A DNA stretch of 64,000 nt from Dietzia timorensis (GTDB lineage Bacteria; Actinomycetota; Actinomycetes; Mycobacteriales; Mycobacteriaceae). This document shows, piece by piece, positions 46,856-55,892 of this stretch; the stretch's first letter is position 1, and each line of letters opens with the position of its first letter. The notes beneath the pieces were generated by a model. That model saw only the letters and a list, made by a program, of their open reading frames with translations. It was not told the DNA's origin and did no database searches. The position numbers and the translations under genes are program-made. Location of the stretch: the NCBI RefSeq assembly GCF_001659785.1, contig NZ_CP015961.1, positions 682,001 through 746,000 of the forward strand, read 5' to 3'.

Positions 46856-46978
46856 CGAAGTGCCTTTATTGTCGTGAGGTCCTGGGAGCCGTTTCGGATA
46901 AGAGGTGTGCGCGTGGAAGTGGCGCCGATCCGAGGCGTGCAGGAATTACTAATGCTAATCCCCTCATTATGCATTTCC

Positions 46979-46994
46979 TGTGATGTGCTTCACA
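46979..46994. promoter_or_regulatory. CRP/GlxR-type cAMP receptor protein site
   Basis: TGTGATGTGCTTCACA is a perfect TGTGA-N6-TCACA site. It lies 75 bp upstream of the FadD start and 124 bp upstream of the divergent esterase start. Confidence 0.75.
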
Positions 46995-47068
46995 TACTAT
47001 CCGAAGAGGTCCAATCGTCGAAACCAAGCGACCGATTGGGAGTGTCCGGAGCTTAGGGAAGAGGGGAA

Positions 47069-48745
47069 ATGTCCGCAGAAGCCGAAGATGCAACAACGGC
47101 AACCGATGCCGACGCCAGGAAGAACAACGCCGACGTGAACGACGATATGAACGAGGCGGACGTGTTCGAATGCGTCGCCGATAAACAGCCCGACAGTCCC
47201 TGTGTCTCGTTCGACGGCGAATTATTCACCTACAGGGAGTTCGACGATTACGCGAACCGCTTCGCGCATGCCTTCCTCGAACTGGGCGTACGCCGGGACG
47301 ATCGTGTAGCGCTGGTCATGCGGAACGTGCCCGAGCACCTCGGAAGCATCGTCGGATTGATGAAGATCAGCGCCGCCGCCGTCAACACCAATTTCATGTA
47401 TGCCGCTGCGGAGATCGCAAACATCCTTGCCGACTCGAGGGCCGTGGGGGTCGTCGTCGAGTCCGAGTTCGCCGATACGCTCGCCGAAGCGATCGGTTCG
47501 GTAACGGAGCTGCGCTTCGTGGTCTCTGTGGGGGAGCCGGGCGACGCGCTGAAGGAGGCGGCAGAGCGGTCGGGCATCGCGCTGGTGGACTCCGCCGAGG
47601 CCCTCGCCGCCGCCTCGAGGCAACGCCCGGAGAACACGCGCTCCGGCGACGACAAATGGATCCTGTACACCGGCGGGACCACGGGGCATCCGAAGGGCGT
47701 CGTGTGGCGCGCCGCCGATTACTACTACGCGTGCCTATCGGGTGGAAACCCGTACGGCGAACCGCGTAACTCGCCTCAAGAGGTCGCCGACAACACCTTC
47801 GAGGGCTTCCGAGCATTCGTGGCCGCGCCACTGATGCATGGCGCGGGAATGTTCACCTTCTTCACCTTCCTCAACCTCGGCGCATACGTGGCGCTACAGC
47901 GGACGTTCGATCCGGAACGGATCCTTCGCGCCACAGCCGAGGAAAAAGCGGCCGTCCTCGTGATCGTCGGGGACGGCATGGGCGTACCCATCGCGGATGA
48001 ATTGCGAGAAATGACGGCGGCGGGCGATGCCCCGGACTTGTCCGGCTTGTTCATGATCTCCTCCGGCGGCGGCATCTGGTCGGCGGCCAACCAGACGGCA
48101 TTCTCAGAGCTCCTTCCGAACGTCGGATTCCGCGATAACGTCGGCGCGTCGGAATCGGGAAATGACGGGGAAATGAAGTTCGACGAGGCAGGGAGGCTCA
48201 AACTCGAGGCCGGCCGCGGCATCCTCGTGGTCGATCTCGACCTCGAGCGGATGGAGCCGGGGACGGGAGAGATCGGCTACATCGTGCGAACCGGGCATCT
48301 ACCGTTGGAGTACCTCGGTGACCCGGACAAGAGCGCCCAGACTTTTGTCGAGATCGGTGGCCGCCGCGCCTCTCTGCTCGGGGACATGGGGTTACTGGAG
48401 GCCGATGGATCGATCACGTTCCTCGGGCGAGGCTCTGGCTGCATCAATACCGGCGGCGAAAAGGTGTTCCCCGAGGAGGTCGAGTCGACGCTCAAGCTGC
48501 ACCCGGCCGTGTTCGACGCCCTCGTCGTCGGTGCGCCCGATCCTCGTTTCGGGGAGTCTGTCGCCGCCGTCGTCTCCGTGCGCGAGGGCTTCGAGGATCC
48601 GGGCGCCGAGGAGCTGCGCGAGCACGTGCGCGGGCACCTCGCCGGTTACAAGGCGCCACGCCAGGTGGTCGTCGTCGATCAGGTCAAACGTAGTCCCGCG
48701 GGCAAGGCAGACTACCGCTGGGCCAAATCGCAGGTCGAGGCCTAG
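47069..48745 (+). CDS. Acyl-CoA synthetase, FadD19/FadD17-like
   Basis: ATP-dependent ligase that forms acyl-CoA thioesters by an adenylate intermediate. AMP-binding motif YTGGTTGHPKGVVWR, the GASESGNDGE-type adenine region, GRGSGCINTGGEKVFPEEVE hinge and the catalytic lysine in RSPAGKADYRW are present. The 558 residues include an acidic N-terminal extension. It is closely related to the second ligase at 51599-53215 and to M. tuberculosis FadD19, which activates sterol C26 carboxylates, but no KstR box is seen; instead a CRP-like site lies upstream. Substrate could be a sterol or another branched acid. RBS AGAGGGG. Confidence 0.88.
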   Translation: MSAEAEDATTATDADARKNNADVNDDMNEADVFECVADKQPDSPCVSFDGELFTYREFDDYANRFAHAFLELGVRRDDRVALVMRNVPEHLGSIVGLMKISAAAVNTNFMYAAAEIANILADSRAVGVVVESEFADTLAEAIGSVTELRFVVSVGEPGDALKEAAERSGIALVDSAEALAAASRQRPENTRSGDDKWILYTGGTTGHPKGVVWRAADYYYACLSGGNPYGEPRNSPQEVADNTFEGFRAFVAAPLMHGAGMFTFFTFLNLGAYVALQRTFDPERILRATAEEKAAVLVIVGDGMGVPIADELREMTAAGDAPDLSGLFMISSGGGIWSAANQTAFSELLPNVGFRDNVGASESGNDGEMKFDEAGRLKLEAGRGILVVDLDLERMEPGTGEIGYIVRTGHLPLEYLGDPDKSAQTFVEIGGRRASLLGDMGLLEADGSITFLGRGSGCINTGGEKVFPEEVESTLKLHPAVFDALVVGAPDPRFGESVAAVVSVREGFEDPGAEELREHVRGHLAGYKAPRQVVVVDQVKRSPAGKADYRWAKSQVEA

Positions 48746-48816
48746 CGCGCCGTGGGTGAGGCGCGGCTCCCGCGTTCGGTAACGTCGGTGGGACCGGCGG
48801 TGCGAAAGGAGCAGCG

Positions 48817-49176
48817 ATGTGGGCACTCACCCTCGACCACGTGTGGAGCGCGTTCGGCGCCAGCCGTGCCCGCTCGATGCGGCGCCGCCTCCGCGCCGCC
48901 GACCGGCGCATAGCTTCGCTTATTGACGACGCGCGTACCACCCCCCATGGCTCCTTCGAGCTGGAGCCGTGGCGGTACCCGTTGCCGTCGACCGTGCTCG
49001 TGGAACTGGCCGCCGCACGCGGTTTCGTGCCTGAATCCTTCGGCGCCGAGTGGGAGCTGCGCGAGCGCGTCCGCTTTGTTCCAGGTGCTCTCGGAGGGGG
49101 GAGTGCGGCACACGCGGACGTGGCCGTCTCCGGGGCCGCGACGTCCGGCGTCATACCTGGGCGGGGAGAAGGCTGA
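48817..49176 (+). CDS. Small hypothetical protein
   Basis: 119 residues with strong GAAAGGAG seven bases before ATG 48817. The N-terminal half is basic and helical (ARSMRRRLRAADRRIASLIDDA); the second half contains ELEPWRYPLPSTVLVELAAARGF, which looks like a short folded core; no membrane segment is seen. The stop overlaps the start of the next gene by one base (TGATG), so the two are coupled. I do not recognise a family. Confidence 0.6.
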   Translation: MWALTLDHVWSAFGASRARSMRRRLRAADRRIASLIDDARTTPHGSFELEPWRYPLPSTVLVELAAARGFVPESFGAEWELRERVRFVPGALGGGSAAHADVAVSGAATSGVIPGRGEG

Positions 49177-49508
49177 TGCATAGCGTGCTCGTCGTGCTGT
49201 TCGTGGCGCTCGCCGTTTTCGCTGTGGGCGTCGTGGCGCTGTTCGCCGGTTCGGGGTTCGTGGCGTGGGTCGTGCGGCGCCGCCCGGAGGCGAAGAAGGC
49301 GGACGCGCTGCGGAAGAAGCTGGGGCGACGGCAGCCCTGGGTTGTGGTGCCTGCCTATGCGGTTCCGGCGGCGGGCACGGCGCGCGCGGTGGCCGCCGAG
49401 TCGAACTACCGCCTGCGGGGGATCGAAAGGTCGCGCGGGATCCGGCGCCGCCCCCTTCACGTGTTCGTGTCCGAGGATCCGAGGCTCTACGCGCCCTCGG
49501 GTTCTTGA
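49176..49508 (+). CDS. Small single-pass membrane protein
   Basis: 110 residues. One N-terminal transmembrane helix (about residues 4-30) is followed by a strongly basic cytoplasmic region (RRRPEAKKADALRKKLGRRQPW) and a C-terminal RGIRRRPLHVFVSEDPRLY. It is translationally coupled to the preceding hypothetical, and GGGGAGAAGG precedes its ATG. The two may form a small membrane-linked pair. No family is recognised. Confidence 0.6.
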   Translation: MHSVLVVLFVALAVFAVGVVALFAGSGFVAWVVRRRPEAKKADALRKKLGRRQPWVVVPAYAVPAAGTARAVAAESNYRLRGIERSRGIRRRPLHVFVSEDPRLYAPSGS

Positions 49509-49711
49509 GCGCATCTCCTTGATGGCCCTTCTCGCCTGACGGCAGCCGCTATTTCTGTGGCCCTGGCGGCCGGTTTCTGTGTCATATGCGACCCCTGAGA
49601 CGCCTGGTATCGTTACCGAAATTTGCCTCGAAAATACCTAGCAAATATAGAACAGGTGGACTATAGTAGATATCGGTAACAGCGTTACGGCACGGTGGGC
49701 GGGCACCTCAG
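49509..49711. other. Intergenic region with an AT-rich patch
   Basis: No gene is seen. Positions about 49620-49675 are unusually AT-rich (for example CTAGCAAATATAGAACAGG and CTATAGTAGATATCGG) and probably hold the promoter of the HNH gene. The composition differs from the surrounding genome. Confidence 0.5.
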
Positions 49712-51580
49712 ATGTTGGATGAAGAGAAGGTTCGATACGCTCCTCTCGAGTGTGAGAGGCAGTTCAAGCGACCAATTGCCGAGAAGGCGACGTGCCTGCG
49801 CGATGGCGCCTCCGGGATTGTTGAGGCAATAGAACACTTGAGTGCTACTGTTGCCAATATTCAGGATGAGTTCGAAGAGAGCGGGGCGAACTCGTCCCTC
49901 ATTGCTACGATGCTGCAGTTCGCCGGCCGGGACCTCCTCGCTCTTGCTGCCCACCTTCCTTCCAGCGAAGATCGGGCGAAAGTGTGCACCGTGCTGGGCA
50001 GCTGCGCCGAGGGGGCAGGGATGCAGCATGCACTGGACACCCTTGAGACGGTTCGAGCGGAGCAATCGGATCCCGCGGCGGCGGAAGATCCGGACTACAA
50101 GGCTTTCGACCCCGAATCGCTGGCTGCCGATCGCATTGCCGTCGAACACAACCTCACCACCAGCCGGGCGGGAAATCTGCTGGGCAAATCGATGTCTGTG
50201 CAACGCTGCACACGCGTGTGGAATGTCCTTATGTACGGCGGGATGAGTGCAGCCGTCGCGCTTCGGATCGCGGATGAGCTCGAGCATGTCGTCGACGAGG
50301 ACAAGCTGCTGGAGATCCAGGACCAGATCCTCGCCCTGTGTCTCAAGGACGGCAAGTGCGTTCGATGGTCGTCGGGGATGACCCGTAAGCTCCACCGGAT
50401 TATCAGCAAGGTCGATAGGGTTGCGCTCAAGCGGGACGACGAGGACAGCAAGAACAAGCGCAATGTGAGCATGTGGTCCTCGACGCCGGCGAGGTCGAAC
50501 ATCATGGCGACGCTGCCCGCGTTGGACGCCGAAGCTGTGTGGAGCAGCGTCGACGCTCTCGCATCGTCGTGGGCCAAGATGGAGAGTGAAACGCGCACAG
50601 CCGCCGAGCGGCGCGCGGATGCGCTCGTCCAGATGGTCACGGGCATCGACAAGCGACCGGAGGGGGACTGCACTCCGATCGGCAACCAGGTCTGCTCCCC
50701 GAGCATCACTCTTGTTGCCGATATGGAGTCGAGCGGCGCAAGGCAGCGTGCGTACACGGCGAAGGGGGCGTCTACGCGCGAGCGGCTCGATGAACTTCTC
50801 GCCTCGGTGCGCAGCGCCCGTCTGTCGAAGCTGCCGCTGCGCGCGGACGAGCTCGGTACGAACCTCGAGGACGCGATTGCCCTGCTAGGCGAGCTGCTCG
50901 GCCGGCTGCGCGAAGAAACCACCTACAAGCCGTCGGCTGCGCTGCGCAGGCTGGTCGTCGCGCGAGACGGAACCTGCAGGTTCCCCGGCTGCCAGGTGTC
51001 CGCAAGGCGCTGCGACCTGGACCATGTCAAACCCTTCGACCACAACGATCCGCTCCGGGGTGGGCTTACTCGTGAGGACAACCTCATCGCGCTTTGTCGA
51101 CACCACCACCGGGACAAAACGCATAACGACACGAACTACAGGCTTATGCCCGACGGAAATACGGAAATCGTCTTCGCCAACGGCACCCGTGGCACCAGTG
51201 TGCCCGACGGACATCGCGGACAGGGGAGGGCGGAGCTCGGGCTGTCCTACGAGCCGCTGCCCGATAACTACCGGGAACAGGTGGAAGCGCTGGCCGGCAT
51301 CGCGAAGGAGCTGGCAACGGTTTGCTCGTCGATGGCGGCGGAACGCGGACCGGGATTCGTCTCCGACATCGGCGAGACGCTGGGCGCCGACAAGCGTCCA
51401 CCCGGGCCGACAAGGCAGGAGCGCCGAGAGTCGGCTACAGCAGAATTCCGCCGACGCCCGCGGGCGCGCAGGCAACGAAAGAAGAGGGAACCCGATCCCG
51501 GGATCATCAACCCGTACTGGGTGCCCGCCCCGAGCTCCGTGGCGGCGAAGGTCGTCGACCCGGAGAGCCCTCCCTACTAG
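49712..51580 (+). CDS. HNH endonuclease with DUF222 domain (REP13E12 type)
   Basis: A 622-residue member of the DUF222-HNH family that is present in many copies in actinobacteria (13E12 repeat proteins of mycobacteria). DUF222 spans about residues 25-390. The HNH nuclease domain (about 410-480) has RLVVARDGTCRFPGCQ, DLDHVKPFDH and NLIALCRHHHRDKTH with paired zinc-type cysteines. The C-terminus is basic. The first 500 bp are lower in GC than neighbouring genes, as in transferred elements. The family is thought to act in selfish mobility or DNA exchange, but that is unproven. ATG at 49712 lacks a clear ribosome site. Confidence 0.9.
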   Translation: MLDEEKVRYAPLECERQFKRPIAEKATCLRDGASGIVEAIEHLSATVANIQDEFEESGANSSLIATMLQFAGRDLLALAAHLPSSEDRAKVCTVLGSCAEGAGMQHALDTLETVRAEQSDPAAAEDPDYKAFDPESLAADRIAVEHNLTTSRAGNLLGKSMSVQRCTRVWNVLMYGGMSAAVALRIADELEHVVDEDKLLEIQDQILALCLKDGKCVRWSSGMTRKLHRIISKVDRVALKRDDEDSKNKRNVSMWSSTPARSNIMATLPALDAEAVWSSVDALASSWAKMESETRTAAERRADALVQMVTGIDKRPEGDCTPIGNQVCSPSITLVADMESSGARQRAYTAKGASTRERLDELLASVRSARLSKLPLRADELGTNLEDAIALLGELLGRLREETTYKPSAALRRLVVARDGTCRFPGCQVSARRCDLDHVKPFDHNDPLRGGLTREDNLIALCRHHHRDKTHNDTNYRLMPDGNTEIVFANGTRGTSVPDGHRGQGRAELGLSYEPLPDNYREQVEALAGIAKELATVCSSMAAERGPGFVSDIGETLGADKRPPGPTRQERRESATAEFRRRPRARRQRKKREPDPGIINPYWVPAPSSVAAKVVDPESPPY

Positions 51581-51598
51581 TTGTTACGCAAGCAGCCG

Positions 51599-53215
51599 CT
51601 ACACGGTGGCTTCGTCGGCCACCGTCCGTTTTGCCCACCGGTAATCCGCCTTGCCCGAAGGCGAACGAAGAACCTCGGGCACCACGACGACCGAACGCGG
51701 AACCTTGTAGCCCGCGAGGCTCTTACGGCAGTGCGCGGCGAGCTCCTCCGCGGAAGGCTCCTCGAAGCCGTCGCGAATCGAGACGACCGCGGAAACCCGC
51801 TCGCCGTACTTCGGGTCCTTCGCGCCGGCGACGAGGGCGTCGAAGATAGCCGGATGCCCCTTGAGTGCCTGTTCGACCTCCTCGGGGAACACCTTCTCGC
51901 CGCCCGTATTGATGCAACCAGAGCCCCGTCCGAGCAGAACGATCGAACCGTCGGCCTCGACCCTGGCCATGTCCCCGAGGACCGACATTCGCCGCCCGTC
52001 CGACAGCGTCTTGAAGACGTTCGCCGACTTCTCGGGGTCCTTATAGTATTCGAGCGGCACATGCCCGACACGTGCCATGTAACCGATGGTGTCGCTGCCG
52101 GGCTCGACGGGATCGAGCAGCTCGTCGATGACGATCGAGCGCGGGCTCGGCGGCAAGCGCAGTTCGCCGGCGTCGTTCATGCTCAGCTGCCCGTCGGTGC
52201 CCGACTCCGAAGCGCCGAAATTGTCGCGGATGAAGATATCGGGCAGCACGGTCTTGAGCTTGTCTCGGGATGCCTGCGACCAGATCGCCCCGCCCGAGTT
52301 CACGGCGAACAGCGAGGACACATCGTAGGCATCGAAATTATCGACGAGCTCATCGACGAACGGCACCCCCATCGCGTCGCCGACGATCATGATGATCTGC
52401 GCCTTCTCCTCGCCGATGAGTCTCAGCGCCTCAACCGGATCCCAATTGCGCATGAGTACCTGTTTCGCGCCCATGAAGAACATCGAGAACATCGCGTAAA
52501 CGGCGGCACCGTGAATGAGCGGCGCCGTGACCAGTAGCGACATTGCCGGCGTTTCCTTTGCGGCGTTGCACAACTCCTCGACCGTGTCGTGGGGGTCGCC
52601 GTACTGATTGCCGCCCGCCAGCGCCGCGTAATAGAAATCGGTGTGCGTCCACACGACGCCCTTCGGATGTCCCGTCGTCCCGCCGGTGTACACCATGTAG
52701 TGGTCGCGGCCCGAACGCTCCGGGAATTCCCTGTCCGGGGACTGGTCGGGTATGACGTCGGACCACGCGGATAACCCGACTCCGGCGTCAGAACACTGCT
52801 GTGTAAATGCGTCGGAAACCTCGCCCACCACCAGGACATGCTGCAACTCGCCGAGGCCTCCGAGGATCTCGCCGGCGACGCCGGTGAATTCGGAGTCGAT
52901 GATGATGAGTTTCGAGTCCGAGTTCGAATACAGGTATTCGAGTTCGGACGAGGTATAGCGAAAATTGATGTTGACCGGGACCGCGCGGACCTTGAGGGTG
53001 CCGATGAGGCCCTCGACGAACTCGAGGCTGTTGCGCATGTGCATCGCGACGTGGTCGTTCGCCCCGATCCCGATGGATTCGAGGAAGTGGCCGACCTTGT
53101 TGGCGCGTTCGTCGAGTTCGGCGTAACTCAGCCGGGCGCCCTCGAAGTACAGGGCCTCGCGGTCCGCGAGCGAATCGGACAGGGCTTCGAAAGCATCGGC
53201 AAGGTTCATCGACAT
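51599..53215 (-). CDS. fadD19: Steroid-CoA ligase, FadD19-like
   Basis: Likely activates the sterol side-chain acid (3-oxo-cholestenoate type) with CoA and ATP to start beta-oxidation. Contains YTGGTTGHPKGVVWTHTDFYY, the FGASESGTDGQ adenine motif, GRGSGCINTGGEKVFPEEVEQ and the catalytic lysine in RSPSGKADYRWAKR, whose wording is nearly that of M. tuberculosis FadD19. 538 residues from ATG 53215 with GGAG upstream. A perfect KstR box lies 50 bp upstream, placing it in the sterol regulon, unlike the related ligase at 47069. The exact side-chain length preferred cannot be told. Confidence 0.88.
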   Translation of the reverse strand: MSMNLADAFEALSDSLADREALYFEGARLSYAELDERANKVGHFLESIGIGANDHVAMHMRNSLEFVEGLIGTLKVRAVPVNINFRYTSSELEYLYSNSDSKLIIIDSEFTGVAGEILGGLGELQHVLVVGEVSDAFTQQCSDAGVGLSAWSDVIPDQSPDREFPERSGRDHYMVYTGGTTGHPKGVVWTHTDFYYAALAGGNQYGDPHDTVEELCNAAKETPAMSLLVTAPLIHGAAVYAMFSMFFMGAKQVLMRNWDPVEALRLIGEEKAQIIMIVGDAMGVPFVDELVDNFDAYDVSSLFAVNSGGAIWSQASRDKLKTVLPDIFIRDNFGASESGTDGQLSMNDAGELRLPPSPRSIVIDELLDPVEPGSDTIGYMARVGHVPLEYYKDPEKSANVFKTLSDGRRMSVLGDMARVEADGSIVLLGRGSGCINTGGEKVFPEEVEQALKGHPAIFDALVAGAKDPKYGERVSAVVSIRDGFEEPSAEELAAHCRKSLAGYKVPRSVVVVPEVLRSPSGKADYRWAKRTVADEATV

Positions 53216-53264
53216 GCGGTTACTCCGTCTCTTGCGCCCACCGCCCCGGCGGAGGACCGAAAAC

Positions 53265-53278
53265 TAGAACGTGTTCCA
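53265..53278. promoter_or_regulatory. KstR box upstream of fadD19
   Basis: TAGAACGTGTTCCA fits TNNAACNNGTTNNA at all fixed positions, 50 bp upstream of the ligase start. Confidence 0.88.
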
Positions 53279-53347
53279 AAATGGATCCGGAAACGAGTAT
53301 GCCGCACGTCACAAGACGGTGCATCAGAATGTTCCAGTTTTGTGCCT

Positions 53348-54010
53348 TCAGGGCATTTTGTAGCCGGCGCCGCGCACGGTGACGAGCCTGTCCGCGCCGA
53401 TTTTCTTGCGCAACGTGCGCACGTATACGTCGACGACGTTTGACGCGGGGTCGAAATCGTAGCCCCACACGTGGTCGAGAATCTGCTCGCGCGAGAGCAC
53501 CTGCCCGCGGTGGGTGAGGAACACCTTGAGCAGCGAGAACTCCCGCGATGTCAGGTTCGTCGGTTCGCCGTCGACCTCGGCGGTGTGCGCGAGGAGGTCG
53601 AGACGCAGGCCGCCGTGCTCGAGTGCGCGTGCTTCGTCGTGGGTGGAGGACCCGTCGTGCAGACGCAGCTGCACACGCGCGAGGAGCTCGGCGAAGTGGA
53701 ACGGCTTGGCGAGGTAGTCGTTCGCGCCGGAGGTGAGTCCGGTGACGGTGTCGCGGACCGAGTCTCGCGCGGTGAGGACCACGACGGGTGTCGAGATTCC
53801 TTGGCCGCGAGCTCGCGAGAGCACCTCGAACCCGTCGAGAAGGGGCAGCCCGATGTCGAGGATGACGAGGTCGAACTGCTCCGAGCGAAGCCCCTCGAGC
53901 GCGCTGCGGCCATCGCCGACGTGGGTCGTGGAGAACCCGGCGCTGCGCAGCCCCTTCTCGAGAAACGACACGATCCGAAGGTCGTCTTCGGCGATGAGGA
54001 TCCGGTTCAT
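53348..54010 (-). CDS. OmpR-family response regulator
   Basis: Two-component DNA-binding regulator, 220 residues. The receiver domain has the acidic pocket (AEDD), phosphoacceptor D52 (LDIGLPLLDG) and K102 (AKPF). The winged helix has LTSREFSLLKVFLTHRGQVLSR and ends VVDVYVRTLRKKIG...TVRGAGYKM. Its ATG overlaps the kinase stop by 4 bp (ATGA), so kinase is translated first. It is last in a three-gene operon with the kinase and an acidic exported protein. Closest remembered relatives are TcrX/CutR-type regulators. Confidence 0.93.
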   Translation of the reverse strand: MNRILIAEDDLRIVSFLEKGLRSAGFSTTHVGDGRSALEGLRSEQFDLVILDIGLPLLDGFEVLSRARGQGISTPVVVLTARDSVRDTVTGLTSGANDYLAKPFHFAELLARVQLRLHDGSSTHDEARALEHGGLRLDLLAHTAEVDGEPTNLTSREFSLLKVFLTHRGQVLSREQILDHVWGYDFDPASNVVDVYVRTLRKKIGADRLVTVRGAGYKMP

Positions 54011-55461
54011 TGCTCGTGTGGTCCTTCCGGGGTGGGAATGACGATATAGAAGGTCGCGCCCTGGCCGAGCGCCGACTCGGCGTGTGCGGAACCGTGGTGC
54101 CCGCGGGCGATGGCCGAGACGATGGACAGTCCGAGGCCCGCGCCGGTCGTGGTGTGGGAGGGGCCGCCTCCGCGGTCGAAACGGGCGAAGATCCGCTCGA
54201 TATCGTCGGGCTCGATACCGGGGCCGTCGTCGCCCACCCAGAACGTGAGAGTCTTGTCCGGACCGGTGCCGGCGAAACGCGAACCGAGGCGGATGCGGCT
54301 GCCGACGCTGGTGTGCTGGACGGCGTTCGTGGTGAGCTGCAGCATTGCCTGGGTGATGCGTTGGGCATCTAGCAGGACCGTGCGCTCGGCGATCTCCACG
54401 AGCTGCCACTGCCGATCGCCGAGCTGCGACGCCTGTGCCTCGACATCGATCATGAGCTCGGCGAGGTCGGCCTCGGCCGGCCGGACGAAGTCGGGGCGCT
54501 CGGATTTCGCGAGGGTGAGCAGGTCGGAGACGATCCGGCTCATGCGGTCGAGTTCGGAATCGACCAGGCGCATGGTCTTCGCGCGCGAGGACGGGTCGTC
54601 GTCGGCGGTCTCGAGGTGGCCGCGGATCACGGTGATCGGGGTGCGCAGCTCGTGGCCGGCGTCGTCGACGAACCGGCGCTGGGTCTCGTGCGCCTGCGCG
54701 AGGCGGTCGAGCATCGAGTTGAAGGTGATCGCGAGCTGGGAGATGTCATCGCGCCCCTCGACCGGCACACGGCGAAGCAGATCGGTCTCCTGAATCGAAT
54801 CGGCGACCTCGCGCACCTGTCTGATGGGCATGAGAATCTGCGCGGCCACGAACCAGCCGAACAGCGCCGTCAGCAAGAGCCCGCCAAGGGCGACGGCAGC
54901 GAGGACCCTGATGGTGTGGTCGGCCTCGGCGAGCGCGTCTTCGGTGAACACCGCGACCAACAGAAATGCGTCGCCGTCGTCGGGGGCGCCGACGGGCACA
55001 CGCGCCCACCGCATCTCGCCCGCTTCCGTAGGTGTGACGCCGGAGTTCGCGGTCCCGGTGCGAAGCTCGGCGAGCAGTGCGGTGTCCGCGATGAGGTCGT
55101 ACGGGCCATTATCGCCGCCGCTGCGGTCGACGGCGATGACCTGGGTATCGACCAGCCCGAGCAGCACCTCGTCGGAGGCAGGGATCTGCCGGCTCAGGTA
55201 AACGGCGAGGAGCCGCTCGGCGGAGGTGAAGGGCCGCGCGCTCGTCGGGTCGACCCCCTGCGCGGCGAAGGCCTCGAACTCGCTGATCTCCTGGTCGATC
55301 GCGGTGTTCGCGTCGCGCGCGACGTCGGCGATGAGCAGCGAGCGCACCGTGAACCCTACGGCGACGAGCGTGATCGCGGTGGTGAGGAGGATCCAGCCGA
55401 CGATGCGCCAGCGCGCGGGGACAGGGCGGGTGGCGCCGCCCCGGCGTAGCCTAGGCGGCAC
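54007..55461 (-). CDS. Sensor histidine kinase
   Basis: Membrane sensor of 484 residues. Transmembrane helices lie near residues 18-40 and 184-207, enclosing an extracytoplasmic sensor domain of about 140 residues; a HAMP linker follows. The HisKA domain has H270 (DAGHELRTPI), and the HATPase has NAVQHTS (an N-box variant), VGDDGPGIEPDDIERIF and TGAGLGLSIV. The start is GTG at 55461, overlapping the stop of the acidic protein gene by one base (TAGTG). Overall layout is that of TcrY/CutS kinases. The signal is unknown; the coupled acidic protein is a candidate accessory. Confidence 0.92.
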   Translation of the reverse strand: MPPRLRRGGATRPVPARWRIVGWILLTTAITLVAVGFTVRSLLIADVARDANTAIDQEISEFEAFAAQGVDPTSARPFTSAERLLAVYLSRQIPASDEVLLGLVDTQVIAVDRSGGDNGPYDLIADTALLAELRTGTANSGVTPTEAGEMRWARVPVGAPDDGDAFLLVAVFTEDALAEADHTIRVLAAVALGGLLLTALFGWFVAAQILMPIRQVREVADSIQETDLLRRVPVEGRDDISQLAITFNSMLDRLAQAHETQRRFVDDAGHELRTPITVIRGHLETADDDPSSRAKTMRLVDSELDRMSRIVSDLLTLAKSERPDFVRPAEADLAELMIDVEAQASQLGDRQWQLVEIAERTVLLDAQRITQAMLQLTTNAVQHTSVGSRIRLGSRFAGTGPDKTLTFWVGDDGPGIEPDDIERIFARFDRGGGPSHTTTGAGLGLSIVSAIARGHHGSAHAESALGQGATFYIVIPTPEGPHEQ

Positions 55462-55802
55462 TAGTCGTCCCAGTCGTCGTCGTAGTCGTCGTCATCCCAA
55501 TCGTCGGCATCGTCGTCCCAGTCGTCGTCGAACTGGGCTTGGGGGACCTGGGGCTGGACGCGCTGGACGTCGTCGTCATCGTGGGGCACGTCGTCTGCAT
55601 CGTCGTCGCCACGTTCGTCATCGTCGTCGGACGGGGAGGCGGCGTGGGGATCTGCCGGGGCGTCGTAGCGGGGGAGGTCCTGGGAGACGCGCTCTATGGC
55701 GACGTCGGGCTCGCCGGGGTCGTTGCTCACCGCGAACGCCGCAGCGGCGGCACCGAGGGGAAGGATGAGGAAGGCGGCGACGGCGCCGAGCTTCTTGTTC
55801 AT
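55461..55802 (-). CDS. Tiny Asp/Trp-rich exported protein coupled to a two-component system
   Basis: 113 residues. A signal peptide or anchor (about residues 4-24, possible cleavage at AAFA) precedes an extremely acidic region. Asp runs (SPSDDDDERGDDDADD and PHDDDD) and a C-terminal series of DDDWDD, DDWDDDDY and DDDWDD units put Trp or Tyr at regular spacing. It should bind cations outside the membrane. The start ATG has AAGGAG upstream; the stop codon overlaps the kinase start. Accessory sensing, for example of calcium or other metals, or of polycations, is inferred from this coupling. Not a recognised family. Confidence 0.75.
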   Translation of the reverse strand: MNKKLGAVAAFLILPLGAAAAAFAVSNDPGEPDVAIERVSQDLPRYDAPADPHAASPSDDDDERGDDDADDVPHDDDDVQRVQPQVPQAQFDDDWDDDADDWDDDDYDDDWDD

Positions 55803-55892
55803 CGCGGGCTCCTTGAAGGTTGCAGGTACATCGACGTCATCTGTCGACTACAACGATCATGTCGAGCGGGGATGATTCGAATGTGAAACCTT

